Below the pieces are notes generated by a model. The model was not told the DNA's origin and did not search any database. It saw only the letters and a list, made by a program, of their open reading frames with translations. Shown piece after piece: positions 11,601-20,066 of a stretch of DNA of 20,066 nt. Position 1 is the first letter of the stretch. The number at the start of each line of letters is the position of its first letter. The stretch spans positions 17,501 to 37,566 of the forward strand of contig JAHBMJ010000964.1 in the NCBI GenBank assembly GCA_018398765.1, written 5' to 3'. A program made the translations under genes and the position numbers. This stretch comes from Chromera velia (taxonomy: Eukaryota > Sar > Chromeraceae).

Positions 11601-11822
11601 TTCTGTGGAGCAGACCAAACATTGTGGTAAGCTGCCAGATGCTCGCGCGATTGCCTGTGCAGTACACTCCTCGCAGCACGCGTGGCCACAGCCGAAGAAT
11701 ATATGGGGTTTTCGCAAAAACCGCCCACAGGGAACGCACACAAGCGCAAGCTCCACCTGATCCCATTTCTTCCTTATCACCTCCGGAGGAGCTCCACCTT
11801 GCACAGTCGATGAGTTGTTCAT
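8672..11822 (-). CDS. RING finger - Gln-rich - CELF/Bruno-type RRM protein (4 exons)
   Basis: Spliced model, read on the minus strand: exons 11822-11592, 11355-11245, 10810-9849 and 9110-8672 (1743 nt, 580 residues plus stop). Donors are GTCAGT, GTCAGT and GTTGGT; acceptors are TGTACAG, CATGCAG and CGTGCAG. Junction phases 0, 0 and 2 all agree. The ATG at 11822 has an in-frame TGA four codons upstream. Seen: a complete C3HC4 RING (C29, C32, C45, H47, C50, C53, C68, C71); an uncharacterised 37-residue exon; a low-complexity Q/P/S/A-rich stretch (residues ~115-425) with Q runs near 203-217 and 316-330; then an RRM (~437-530) with RNP2 LFLCRL (438-443), the RNP1-like octamer at 476-483, and a beta-4-like segment around 521-529. 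GPEGANLF, characteristic of the third RRM of CELF/Bruno proteins, is rebuilt across the last junction, which strongly supports that splice. Inferred role: an RNA-binding RING protein, possibly a ubiquitin ligase acting on mRNP partners. Oddities: RNP1 lacks its aromatics, and ~20 extra residues lie before beta-4. Alternative C-terminus: donor at 8779 and TTTGCAG acceptor, resuming at 8685. Confidence 0.8.
9071..9290 (-). repeat. 87-bp tandem array spanning the acceptor of the RRM exon
   Basis: About 2.6 copies with period 87 bp (unit starts at 9071, 9158 and 9245 on the plus strand). Read on the minus strand, each unit contains a GCAG acceptor followed by the first ~45 nt of the RRM exon, up to the codons for LPEWADE. 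The copy at the exon continues into the RRM. The two upstream copies diverge after LPEWAD and run into TGA within two codons, followed by an AT-rich stretch of ATTTATTT type. Confidence 0.95.
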
Positions 11823-12690
11823 GCTGTTCGTTCAACCTCAAAGAACTCACCAACCGAAATGCTTACTACATCGATCTATTCATAGCTAGCATACACAAGG
11901 AGGAAGATGAGAAGGAGACGTTGAGTCTCGCGAGACCAGAGATTATGGGCACGTGCAGGCCTCTCGAGAACGTGCCTCCTCCTCGAACGACCAACTGCAT
12001 ACGGACAGGCAAACACAAACATACGGATCGAAAAGAAACTCGAAAGAGCTTTCACCTTTGCAGTATCAAGTCAGTTGAGACGATCCTGGTATTGTTAAAT
12101 GCAAAGTGCCTTTTCTGGTTGTGCCTTTTCTTCGGTGAGCTTGCCGAGTTTCACTCTGACTGCAAGGACACAGCACGCCACACATGCACCGACATGAAAT
12201 AAGTGCCCCTCAAACTCAGTTTTAATTTCCGGGGCCCCGCGGCAGCGGCGCAAAACAGCGTACATGCAGCTTAATTTGTAAGGCGCGCTATACGCGCGTG
12301 CGCGCGCGCCAAGCCTCAAAAATTGCAAGTAAAAAGCGCAATTTAGCAATTTATCGATCGAGCTATGCATGCATGCAGTCATGCAGGGGCTGCGGATACA
12401 CGCGCGCACGTACATATATAGGATCGAGGTACCTTTTCCACCGGAATCCAGACGACTCTATATATATGACAAGCAGGCATGCAGCATTCTGCTCAGATCC
12501 GATCACCACGAACCAAACAATAGCAAACGAAACGTGTGGTCTACCACAAGAAGCAGAATAGGCCCACATAGAAAAATGGAACACAGCCACAAGAAAGAGA
12601 CAAGCAAGAAAAAAGAGTCAGAGACAGTTTGTCACGGGGAATTCTGCAACAGGTGACACTACCCACCTATAACCGAATCCTCCCGGCGCA
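11823..12690. promoter_or_regulatory. Divergent spacer, putative shared promoter region
   Basis: These 868 bp separate the start codons of the minus-strand RING-RRM gene and the plus-strand transporter, so both promoters and 5' UTRs should lie here. Visible elements: an alternating purine/pyrimidine GC stretch around 12281-12311 (runs of CGCG/GCGC); TGCATGCATGCAG at 12366-12378; AT-rich TATA-like strings at 12413-12420 and 12459-12467. TGCATGCA is a known DNA motif bound by an apicomplexan AP2 factor; its use here is inference. I see no coding exon with convincing features, though an upstream non-coding exon of either gene could be present. Confidence 0.4.
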
Positions 12691-14807
12691 ATGCACGCCC
12701 CCTGGTTCCCTATGGCCCTCTTACTGGGGTTTGTGCAACAGTTTCCCCTCACGGTGTTGCAAGGGTCATGCGGTTACTTCCAGACGCAGCTGGGAAACGA
12801 CTCGGTCTTCCTCTGGGTGTGCCTGGCCATGTTCCTGCCCTCTCCCATCGCGGTGGTCCTTCAAATTGTGTACGACAAGCCGTTGGAGAAACGCTTTGGG
12901 ATCCATGCGTTGACGCTGGTGCGAATCGTTGTGGGCAGCCTGCTCATGGGGCTGATGGTCAGTAAGCCCGTACATGTATTATCATAAATTTGTGTTTTTC
13001 TCGCGATGCATGCATGCATCCATAAAGGCGTTATCTTTTGATTCCTGACTCGCAAAGCTTATCCCGGCAAGTTCTGTATCCTTCCAAACGCCCCTTTGAC
13101 TTGACTTGCCGTAGTTGCTCATCCGCCCCCATTGCCCAATCACCATGCATATGTGCATCTATATATCAATATATATCTACTTTAATAAATGCAGGTCCGA
13201 CTGATTCCTCATTTGATTCACCCGGGGGAACACGAGCACGGACACCTGTTTGCGCTCCTCCATCTCCTCGGCTCCGTCGCAGTCACAGGTTACCTCTGTG
13301 CGGGTTTTTTGTCCTCAGCGCTGCAGCTCATGGCCCCAGCAGACAGCACACTGCCGGCAGTGGTCCATCTGGGAACAGGTTCGTTCCTTGCATTTACTTT
13401 CATACATAATTTTGTATGCACGGTCCATCTGGGAGCGGGTTCGTTCCTTGCATTTACTTTCATACATAATTTTGTATGCACGGTCCATCTGGGAGCGGGT
13501 TCGTTCCTTGCATTTACTTTCATACATAATTTTGTATGCACGGTCCATCTGGGAGCGGGTTCGTTCCTTGCATTTACTTTCATACATAATTTTGTATGCA
13601 CGGTCCATCTGGGAACAGGTTCGTTCCTTGAATTTACTTTCATACATAATTTTGTATGCACGGTCCATCTGGGAGCGGGTTCGTTCGTTCCTTCCTTCCC
13701 TTTCTTATCCTGCATGCAGACACAGACATACCAGAAAGGAAGGAGAATCAAAGAAATCACTCTTCAGAGTGAATACTTTTTTTTTCAAGTGGACAATTCA
13801 GTCAAAGGATGCGACGAAATCTGCAAAAGGGCAACAAAAAAAAGAGAACGAAAACGAAAAGCTATCAGATAGGACGAGGGGATTCTCTTGAGTGTCTACT
13901 TGCATGAGTGTGCAGTCACTTCATCGCAGTTCAAGCATGAAGAGAACGACCATCTGAATGATGTCTTTATGTATACGTGCAGGATGTGCCGCTGCGAGCA
14001 CGGTGTTCATCATTCGTTTCGTCCTAGACTTCAGTCCAACGTCAGCGTCATGGAAAGCGAATTTGCTTTTCTCTTCACCCCTTTTGGTAGCGGCTCTTTT
14101 CGGTATTATTTTCCTCAGCTGTCACTTTGGAGGTGTCTTTGAGGGAATTTACGGCACGATGAAAGAGGAATCTCCAGTCGGGAGTAGGCGTGTGAGTGCC
14201 GAGGGGGGGGAGGAGGATGACATCGAAATGAGTGAAGGCAGGCAAAGACAGAGAGAGAGGGGGGGGCCTGAAGGCGAGGAGGAAATGGAGAGATTGCTCG
14301 ACCTAGAGTTTGCTCGGTCCAGTTTGGACCTCGACACGCTGAGGTCGTCAGAAGGGGACCATCGGGGAGGGAGCCCAAGCCCGAGGCAAAGAGCGAACAA
14401 CAGGGGGGCATCTCCTCTTCGAAATAAGGGAGGTGAGAATGGTCAACAGAGCTTCAACTCACCCTCTGAAGGGATGCAAACGACGAGAGGAGACAGTGGA
14501 AGTCCTCTCAAATATGAGGGCAGAAGTCCACCTGTGTCTCCATCTCAAGATTTAGAGAAGCAGAGTTCTCTGAAGGCACCGCCGGCTTACCCTTCTTCTC
14601 CCTCATCACCCCCAAGAAGGACCCAGGAACAACGGCAGGAGAGGCCGCAGTCTGCCCCCCCCCTGGCTGCTGCGTCATCTTCGGCAGCCTCGGCTTCATC
14701 TCCCAGGGGAAGAAACCCTAGACCGATCACATCATTGACACCAGATTTTGGGCGAGACAGTGAGCTTTTTTTGTTTTCTTTCATGGTCTTTCGCACATAC
14801 AAGCATG

Positions 14808-14844
<37 letters not shown>

Positions 14845-15675
14845 ACAGAGTCTCTCTCTCTCGTTCTGTTTCTCTTTCTCGTTCTCGACGTCTTTGACTG
14901 TTTCTTTGACTCTGCCCCTTTTCTATGCGTGTTTGGGTATGTCCCGTGGTCTGCGGATTATTTTCGCTTCGTTCCAGTCGCCACGTTTGCATCGGTGGCG
15001 GTAAGCGTCTCACGGCCATGCCATGCTATGCAGCAGGATTGTCATTTGCAGGAGTTGGGTTGTACCAATCGGGTTTTCCTCTGCGTTTCTCTCCCCGACG
15101 GTCACAACTTGTCTATGCAACTAGATTGATCTGCAACCGGAATGCCATATCTTCACACGATACGTGAGTACAGGATGGTCATCTGTCTCGATGGATATCC
15201 TTTTTGTCCTGTCCACCCACCCATGAATGCAGAAGGACGTGGTGCAGCTTCGAAGCGTGTGGCCACCCGAGTGTCGGTAGAGGCAGAGGGGGGACGGGGG
15301 CAAGGGAAAAGGGACGGAGAAAGAAGGGTCGCGTACGAAGATGACCCTCGAGACCTTGAGAGGGCATCAGAAGAAAGAGATGACTGCGTGTCTGTGTCTG
15401 CGTCCGAAGGAGCCGCTTCGGCTCCTTCATCAGCGGAGGGGAACGGTTCGGTGTTCAACCTGAACAACGCCTTGAGACGTTCGCCCTCTCTTTGGACGGC
15501 TGTTGGAAGAATGACACAAGAAGTGGACAGGCTGGAGAGATCACTCTTGCCTACTGTGGAGGACAGAAGGTCACTCGCTCGCTCTCTTTGTCATGTCCTG
15601 TCTGTCTGTCTGTCTGTCTGTGCATCTTTCGTTCACCTTCTAGCTGTGATAGTCGGATGGGCTTCCCCACCCCCC

Positions 15676-15707
<32 letters not shown>

Positions 15708-16685
15708 CTTCTTTTTTGCCCTGTGGATCTTGTTCAGTCGCTCACCCCCTCATCATCCGAATGCTTGAGAGAGAAACAGAACTAGGCAGGATCACAATCA
15801 GGCAAGCAGGTACTTTTTGTCTATCGTGCAAAGATGGAAAGGAGTAGAAACTGAAGAGACGTCTGTAAGAAGCGTATTGATAAAGACCTCTCGAAATATT
15901 AGTGCGGTTCTTTCTGTGTCTCTCTGGGTGGTGCAGCGATAAGGGTGCGCTGTGGTGTTTTGGTCTTTCGGCTCTGTTCAACAGGGGAGCTCTGATGTTC
16001 GCCATTCCCCAACTCGCGCTTTTGGGCAAACCGAAAGCCGCCCAGTCCCTTCTATTGGCCAAATTAGCCGGAGACTTCCTCGGCAGGTCCTGCTCCATTC
16101 TCAGTGCCACCATTGTCTCCTGTTCGGAGCGAAGGGGGCGGCTGCGGCGTGCGTCGAGTGCAGCGGAGCTTCGAGAAAGAAAGGACAGAGACATGTGGAA
16201 AAGCGCGTATGGGTCCATATCCCTGGCGGTGCTGGTTGTGTGTCTGACGGCCTGGCTGCTTATATCCGCGAGGGACGAGAGGAGCGCAAAGGACGTTGAC
16301 ATTGCCACAGGCATGAGAGGAGTGGGGGTGACGGTGCAGGCAACAAAGTTCGAACAGCAGGAGACGGTCGGATGGTTTCAGAGTCAGTCCATGGACTCAT
16401 CATGCAGAGGCCATAAAGAATATGATTGATTTATGATGCTATTTGGATGACTCGGTCTGACAGAGGCGAGATGCACATTTTTTGTTGTAATGCGTTCTCT
16501 TTTTCTGTTCTTTTAAGGAATCATGATAGGCGCAGACTACTTTTGCAAAATGACGTTCTGTTTCTCCGTCTTGCACGATGGATCTGGATGTGCATCTGGA
16601 GATCCCCTCTGTAGATCTATCTGTGTCAGCGGATGTGGCGCATCTCCACGTCTCTATCACATTCGTTTATTGTGAAGGGTGTCTG

Positions 16686-16743
<58 letters not shown>

Positions 16744-18070
16744 AGTATGCCTGTCTCTCTCTCTGTCTGTGTCTCTGGGTGTCTTTCTCTATGCAGCAAC
16801 GCTGGTCGTGACTCTGTATTGCTTGGGCACTTTCCTTGAGAACGCCGTGGGGTGAGTGAGTGAGCGGGTGTTCCTAGTTGACCTGACTGTCTTTCTGGAA
16901 GCAAGGAAAAGACAGAAAAAGAGAGAGGAAGAAGGGGCGGAGCTGGCGAAAAAGAAATATGTTTAGGCCCTGCCTACTATGAAAGCAAGTCCAAGTGATA
17001 CAGTCAATAAATAATGAGTCAGTCAGCGAGCAAGTGAACGAGTGAGTGAGTGAGTGAGTGAGTGGGTGTTACTAGTTGACCAAGCAACCTCTACAGAGTA
17101 TTGCTGCTTGTTTTCTTGTGTCAGACTGTGGGGGCGTGGCGGTTCAATTTGTGTCTCCTGGCTACCATACATTGACCGAAAGATCCTCCGCCCCCTTTCT
17201 TTTATACTTTCTTTTCCTGTGCATGTTTGTCTGTTTGCTGCTTGTTGTGCCTGGTTGTTGCAGAATTTATGCCTGTAGCTTTGTAGTGCGGAGACGCCGA
17301 CCCAAAGCACAGCGGTTTATCGTCTTCTGCATCTACGGTGGACTTACGTGGGTCGATTATTCAACATCCAAAGGAGTGAAGAATTAATTGTTCTTCTGTG
17401 TAAAGTGAAAGTGCAGGCATGCAGGCAGTGGATTCTGGAGAGTGCATTGCAAGGATAGATGAGATCGGAAGGATACGATTGATATTTCTTTTGTGAACAT
17501 AAAGAAGACCAAGATCATCGGAGCAGACAGAAGAATTGGGTGGCATTCATACGTGAATGCATGCGTGCGTGCGTAGGTCGGATGTGTGCCTTTTCTCAAG
17601 GAAGGACTTTGAGTTCATCGGAACTTCCCAGTTTGTCGTTGATGTTGCACGTCAATATCTGCATTCAGATTTTCTGTGTTACTCTCGACCGTCTATTTTT
17701 CGTATCACAAACATGTCTTTAAAACAAACGTATGAACACGTGGAGTTGATGTCATTCGGTAAAGAGATCAATTGTCCTTCTCCTTCCATTGAGGAAGAAG
17801 CAGAAGCCCGGAAACCAAGTTTTGCTTTTTTGAATTACTTGTGTCCCTTGATGGCTTCTCTGGTTCCGATCTAGAACTTTCCATCTTCTCTTTCGGTTGA
17901 CGACGTCGTCTCTCTCTTTCTGCTTCACTAGCTGTGCTCATAAGCGTGGGTGGACACCAGTCCCTCTGTCTGTTTGTCTGTCTATGTGCAGTCTCGGACT
18001 GCTCCTTGCGTGCATTCCGGTGGTGTTGCACAAAAAGGTCGCAGACGAGCCGCTTGTTGCTCCGAAGTGA
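12691..18070 (+). CDS. Equilibrative nucleoside transporter-like protein (7 exons)
   Basis: Spliced model: exons 12691-12957, 13195-13378, 13983-14759, 15233-15569, 15937-16382, 16797-16851 and 17992-18070 (2145 nt, 714 residues plus stop). All six introns are GT-AG, all acceptors end TGCAG, and phases 0, 1, 1, 2, 1, 2 match. An in-frame TAA at 12670 precedes the ATG. Seen: hydrophobic segments at the N-terminus (TM1-TM3 in exon 1, TM4 in exon 2, TM5-TM6 starting at CAAASTVFIIRF in exon 3); a polar, Ser/Pro/Gln-rich loop (~205-525); TM7 ending FAIPQL; TM8 with GDFLGR (D568, G571, R572), matching the ENT/SLC29 TM8 signature D-x-x-G-R; further segments; and a final helix TFLENAVGLGLLLACIP rebuilt across the last junction. 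Known: ENTs carry nucleosides or nucleobases and usually have 11 helices and 400-530 residues. Here the central loop accounts for the extra length. One helix between TM8 and the last is weak, so the exact topology is uncertain. Substrate cannot be told from sequence. A short extra exon in intron 3 or 5 cannot be excluded. Confidence 0.8.
13362..13686 (+). repeat. 60-bp tandem array spanning the exon 2 donor of the transporter
   Basis: About 5.4 near-identical copies of a 60-bp unit, with donor-like GT dinucleotides at 13379, 13439, 13499, 13559, 13619 and 13679. Each unit holds a copy of the last codons of exon 2 (VHLG) followed by GTTCGTTCC of the intron. Copies 1 and 5 have ACAG before GT; the others have GCGG. 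The unit is 20 codons long and open in the exon 2 frame, so every donor leaves the same phase. Only the first donor gives a normal-length ENT linker to TM5. Confidence 0.95.
14811..14862. repeat. (AC)n and (CT)n microsatellite in transporter intron 3
   Basis: An AC run at 14811-14840 followed by a short CT run, about 50 bp downstream of the exon 3 donor. Confidence 0.9.
15597..15707. repeat. (TGTC)n and (GT)n microsatellites in transporter intron 4
   Basis: TGTC repeats at 15597-15621 and GT repeats at 15679-15707, both inside the intron between the loop exon and the TM7-TM8 exon. Confidence 0.9.
16688..16742. repeat. Compound (CT)n(GT)n microsatellite in transporter intron 5
   Basis: Same design as the repeat at 911-964. 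It lies about 55 bp upstream of the 55-nt exon 6 and may act as an extended polypyrimidine region. Confidence 0.9.
16852..17080 (+). repeat. Dispersed direct repeat of the intron 6 donor region
   Basis: The start of transporter intron 6 (a GTGAGTGAGTGAG run, then GGGTGTT, then CTAGTTGACC) recurs about 198 bp downstream, ending near 17080, with GGGTGTT at 16866 and 17064. The second copy sits after a longer AGTG microsatellite (17039-17064). The preceding exon sequence is not recognisably duplicated. Confidence 0.75.
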
Positions 18071-18795
18071 AGCCGGAATGTGAATGTTTTGACTTTACTT
18101 TCCCGGAGGAAGGAGGGGGGAAAGGGGGGGGGGGGGTACCAATTATCCGGCTCCGTGTTATTTCGTCTTCGCATTTGCTCGATTCTCTTCTTCTTCGCAG
18201 TCGAGAGAGGAGGTGCTCGCAAGAGGAAGAGAAGACGAGCCCGTATGCCTCTTTCAAAAGGAAAACACCACCATACTTCGCAGTAAGTGAATTGGTGGGA
18301 AGAAAAGAAAGGGGAGATACGGCCTGAACGTCTGTCTGTCTCATGAGAGATTTTGGGGCGCTCCTTTCGGAAATCGTGCAAGGGTGTAGTGAGAGGAGTA
18401 GGTAGTCTATGGTTCTCTTACCAGCAAACCTTGGGGGGAAAGGGGGGCAGCGGGGTTAATTCAAACTTCAACTTTGTGAATGATGATGAGGGTAGCTGCA
18501 GAGGACGCAGCGTGTAATCGCAGATCAATGCAACAAACTTAACGTCCAGACAAAGAGAAATGCACCTTTTTAATTTAAACAAGTCACAGACTGAGTGATT
18601 AACTCGTGAGGTGGCTAAATGAATGAGCCCGATCGCCAGTGAATCGCACTGATTATGTACTCTTCGGCGGGCTATAAGAAGAAAGAGACAGGTTTATTTA
18701 GCACAAGGAATGCCGATATACTACGTATTTGCTATAAATTACGATGAATCCGATCCTGGGTCTAATCAATGACAATCCAACTTAATGAAAGTTAA

Positions 18796-18808
18796 ATTAT
18801 TGATTGAT

Positions 18809-18842
<34 letters not shown>

Positions 18843-18934
18843 CGATCGATTGATTGATTGATTGATTGATTGACTGATTGATTAATTGATTAATTAATTA
18901 ATTAATTAATCAATTAATTGATTGATTGATTGAT
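18796..18934. repeat. TGAT / TTAA tetranucleotide array
   Basis: About 140 bp of TGAT repeats, with CGAT variants in the middle and a TTAA-rich core around 18885-18915, returning to TGAT. The core is close to self-complementary, so it can fold. Confidence 0.95.
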
Positions 18935-19172
18935 CATAACGCTTAAATTACAAGCTAGAGTTACATACTGGTAAATCGTTGAGTAAGTGGTGATAAGTGG
19001 TGGACATAGTACACGAAAAATAAATAGTTGCAGGATGCTGATCGAATTGCTAGTCGAATTGCTTTGTATTTATATATTTTTTATAATTTTAGCTTGATAC
19101 GTTTTAGTACTTTTATCTACACTGTGCTGTTAATTAGTGAGGAGTATCTGACTTAGTTCTAGACTTAGTTTC

Positions 19173-19211
19173 GTTACCTGGGCGGCCGTCAGACGGCTGC
19201 CTAACGGTAAC
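19173..19211. repeat. Imperfect inverted repeat (hairpin)
   Basis: GTTACC (19173-19178) pairs with GGTAAC (19206-19211). Inside, a 10-nt GC-rich arm (19181-19190) pairs with 19192-19201 with one mismatch around a single-base centre. It is a GC-rich stem in an otherwise AT-rich stretch. It could be the end of a mobile-element remnant or a structured RNA/terminator-like element; I cannot tell which. Confidence 0.7.
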
Positions 19212-19281
19212 TTACTAATAGGCCGTTTGGTAACCATTTTCATAGTCATGGTAATTATAGAGACTCATATTGATTATACTG

Positions 19282-19302
19282 TTATTTTGGTAGCCAAAAT
19301 AA
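19282..19302. repeat. 9-bp perfect inverted repeat with 3-nt loop
   Basis: TTATTTTGG - TAG - CCAAAATAA. It lies about 70 bp after the hairpin at 19173-19211. Confidence 0.8.
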
Positions 19303-20066
19303 TGGGAATCGTTCTTTTAAATTAGATAAATTAGTGGGTAAACCAAGTACCAAAAAATAGATTTATTTCAAAATTCTCTTATGTCCACAAATACATGTAA
19401 ATTAAAATTGATTTTTTGACTAGTTTTTTAATATTCTAGAAACAACTTAGTCAAAAAAAGTTTAAACATGATCTTAAAAATGATTATTAGAATGTCGTAC
19501 ACAGTCTTTAAAGATGCGTTTTTGCTATATTAGATCCTGATTCAACATATTTGTAGCCAGGCACGGCCAGATTACCACAATCATTACCGCGGTAGCGGCA
19601 GTCTTTTCCAGTCTTTTCAGAGCCCTCCAAGTACTAATTTTCGGGTACTAATTTGATGGTAACTAAAAGCTTTCTCAGAAGGGCTAGTAGTTACTCCTAA
19701 CAGCATAGTCTAGTACGTTTATCGTTGAATAACCATCAAGAATAATCAAGAACAAAATTGTCGTTAGTCTTAGTATATCTCGGAGCGCATCTCCGCACAG
19801 ATTACGCACAATTTTTACTGAATGAGGGCAACTCTTTTTATGCTATAGTATGGTATAGGCGTATGTGTGGTTGGTGTTTACTCGTTTATTGGGGGGCTTG
19901 GGGGGGCCCGGGGCGCGAGGGGGGACGTTTATCGTTAATCACCGTGCGCTTGCCCATGCAATCCACGCGCGAATGCGCGCGAACTTTGTGCCACACTTGT
20001 GCATATATTTTCTTGTGCCACAAATTCAAGCCTATATATATGCATGCATGTAAATGCGCATACCCT

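Larger units (their letters stand above)
18071..20066. other. 3' flank of the transporter and AT-rich gene-free DNA
   Basis: After the stop at 18068-18070 comes a poly-G tract (about 18114-18136), then from about 18570 an AT-rich region holding the TGAT array and hairpins. GC-rich sequence returns near 19890, followed by TGCATGCATG at 20041. Only short frames occur. No canonical AATAAA is seen close to the transporter stop. Confidence 0.5.

Noticed and set aside
13290-13760. Minus-strand frames of 117 and 156 codons with repeated NEPAPRWTVHTKLCMKV-type units
   Set aside because: Shadows of the 60-bp array; its period of 60 keeps all frames open. The plus strand has the transporter exon and conserved ENT features.
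13189-13872. Reading the 60-bp array as a genuine repeat protein domain
   Set aside because: Read-through would end at a stop near 13870 and lose TM5-TM11. Splicing at 13379 rebuilds a standard ENT linker with correct phase.
14978-15000. A 23-nt micro-exon (frame reading ATFASVA) in transporter intron 3
   Set aside because: It has a plausible acceptor and GTAAGC donor, but its exit phase does not match exon 4, and downstream frames hit stops. Direct joining of exon 3 to 15233 keeps phase.
17125-17387. Hydrophobic frame after TGTGTCAG as the final transporter exon
   Set aside because: The phase-compatible frame does not match ENT helices well. Joining exon 6 to 17992 with a TGCAG acceptor rebuilds the last helix and ends in a natural stop.
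17950-18327. 125-codon plus-strand frame at the transporter 3' end
   Set aside because: Out of frame with the last transporter exon, and depends on a poly-G tract.

Overview
The window looks like nuclear DNA of a unicellular eukaryote. Genes are broken by GT-AG introns, microsatellites are dense, and there are no operons, ribosome binding sites or compact bacterial-style ORFs. Eight of the nine introns I could place end in TGCAG, and TGCATGC-type palindromes recur across the window. Together with the gene families, this suggests an alveolate, with a chromerid such as Chromera velia as my best guess. That assignment is an impression from style, not a database match.

Only the central 9.4 kb (about 8.67-18.07 kb) holds genes I can support. 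They form a divergent pair. On the minus strand, four exons from 11822 down to 8672 encode a 580-residue protein. It has an N-terminal C3HC4 RING finger, a long Gln/Pro/Ser/Ala-rich middle, and a C-terminal RNA recognition motif of CELF/Bruno type. On the plus strand, seven exons from 12691 to 18070 encode a 714-residue equilibrative nucleoside transporter-like membrane protein with a very long polar central loop. Every exon junction in both models preserves frame, and motifs are reconstituted across several junctions. The 868 bp between the two start codons is the likely shared promoter region.

Regions: 1-8.6 kb is microsatellite-rich DNA with no convincing gene and a few weak exon candidates. 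Within it, about 4.5-5.4 kb is an AT-rich island. 8672-11822 is the RING-RRM gene (-). 11823-12690 is the divergent spacer. 12691-18070 is the transporter gene (+). 18071-20066 is gene-free, mostly AT-rich, with a TGAT/TTAA array and several hairpins.

The most interesting observation is that each gene carries a short tandem array whose repeat unit includes a splice junction. In the transporter, a 60-bp unit (about 5.4 copies) spans the 3' end of exon 2 and its donor. In the RING-RRM gene, an 87-bp unit (about 2.6 copies) spans the acceptor and first codons of the RRM exon. Both periods are multiples of three. The first gives a ladder of frame-preserving donors. The second gives decoy acceptors followed by an in-frame stop. 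This could be a splice-regulatory arrangement, or evidence that local tandem duplication shapes introns in this genome.
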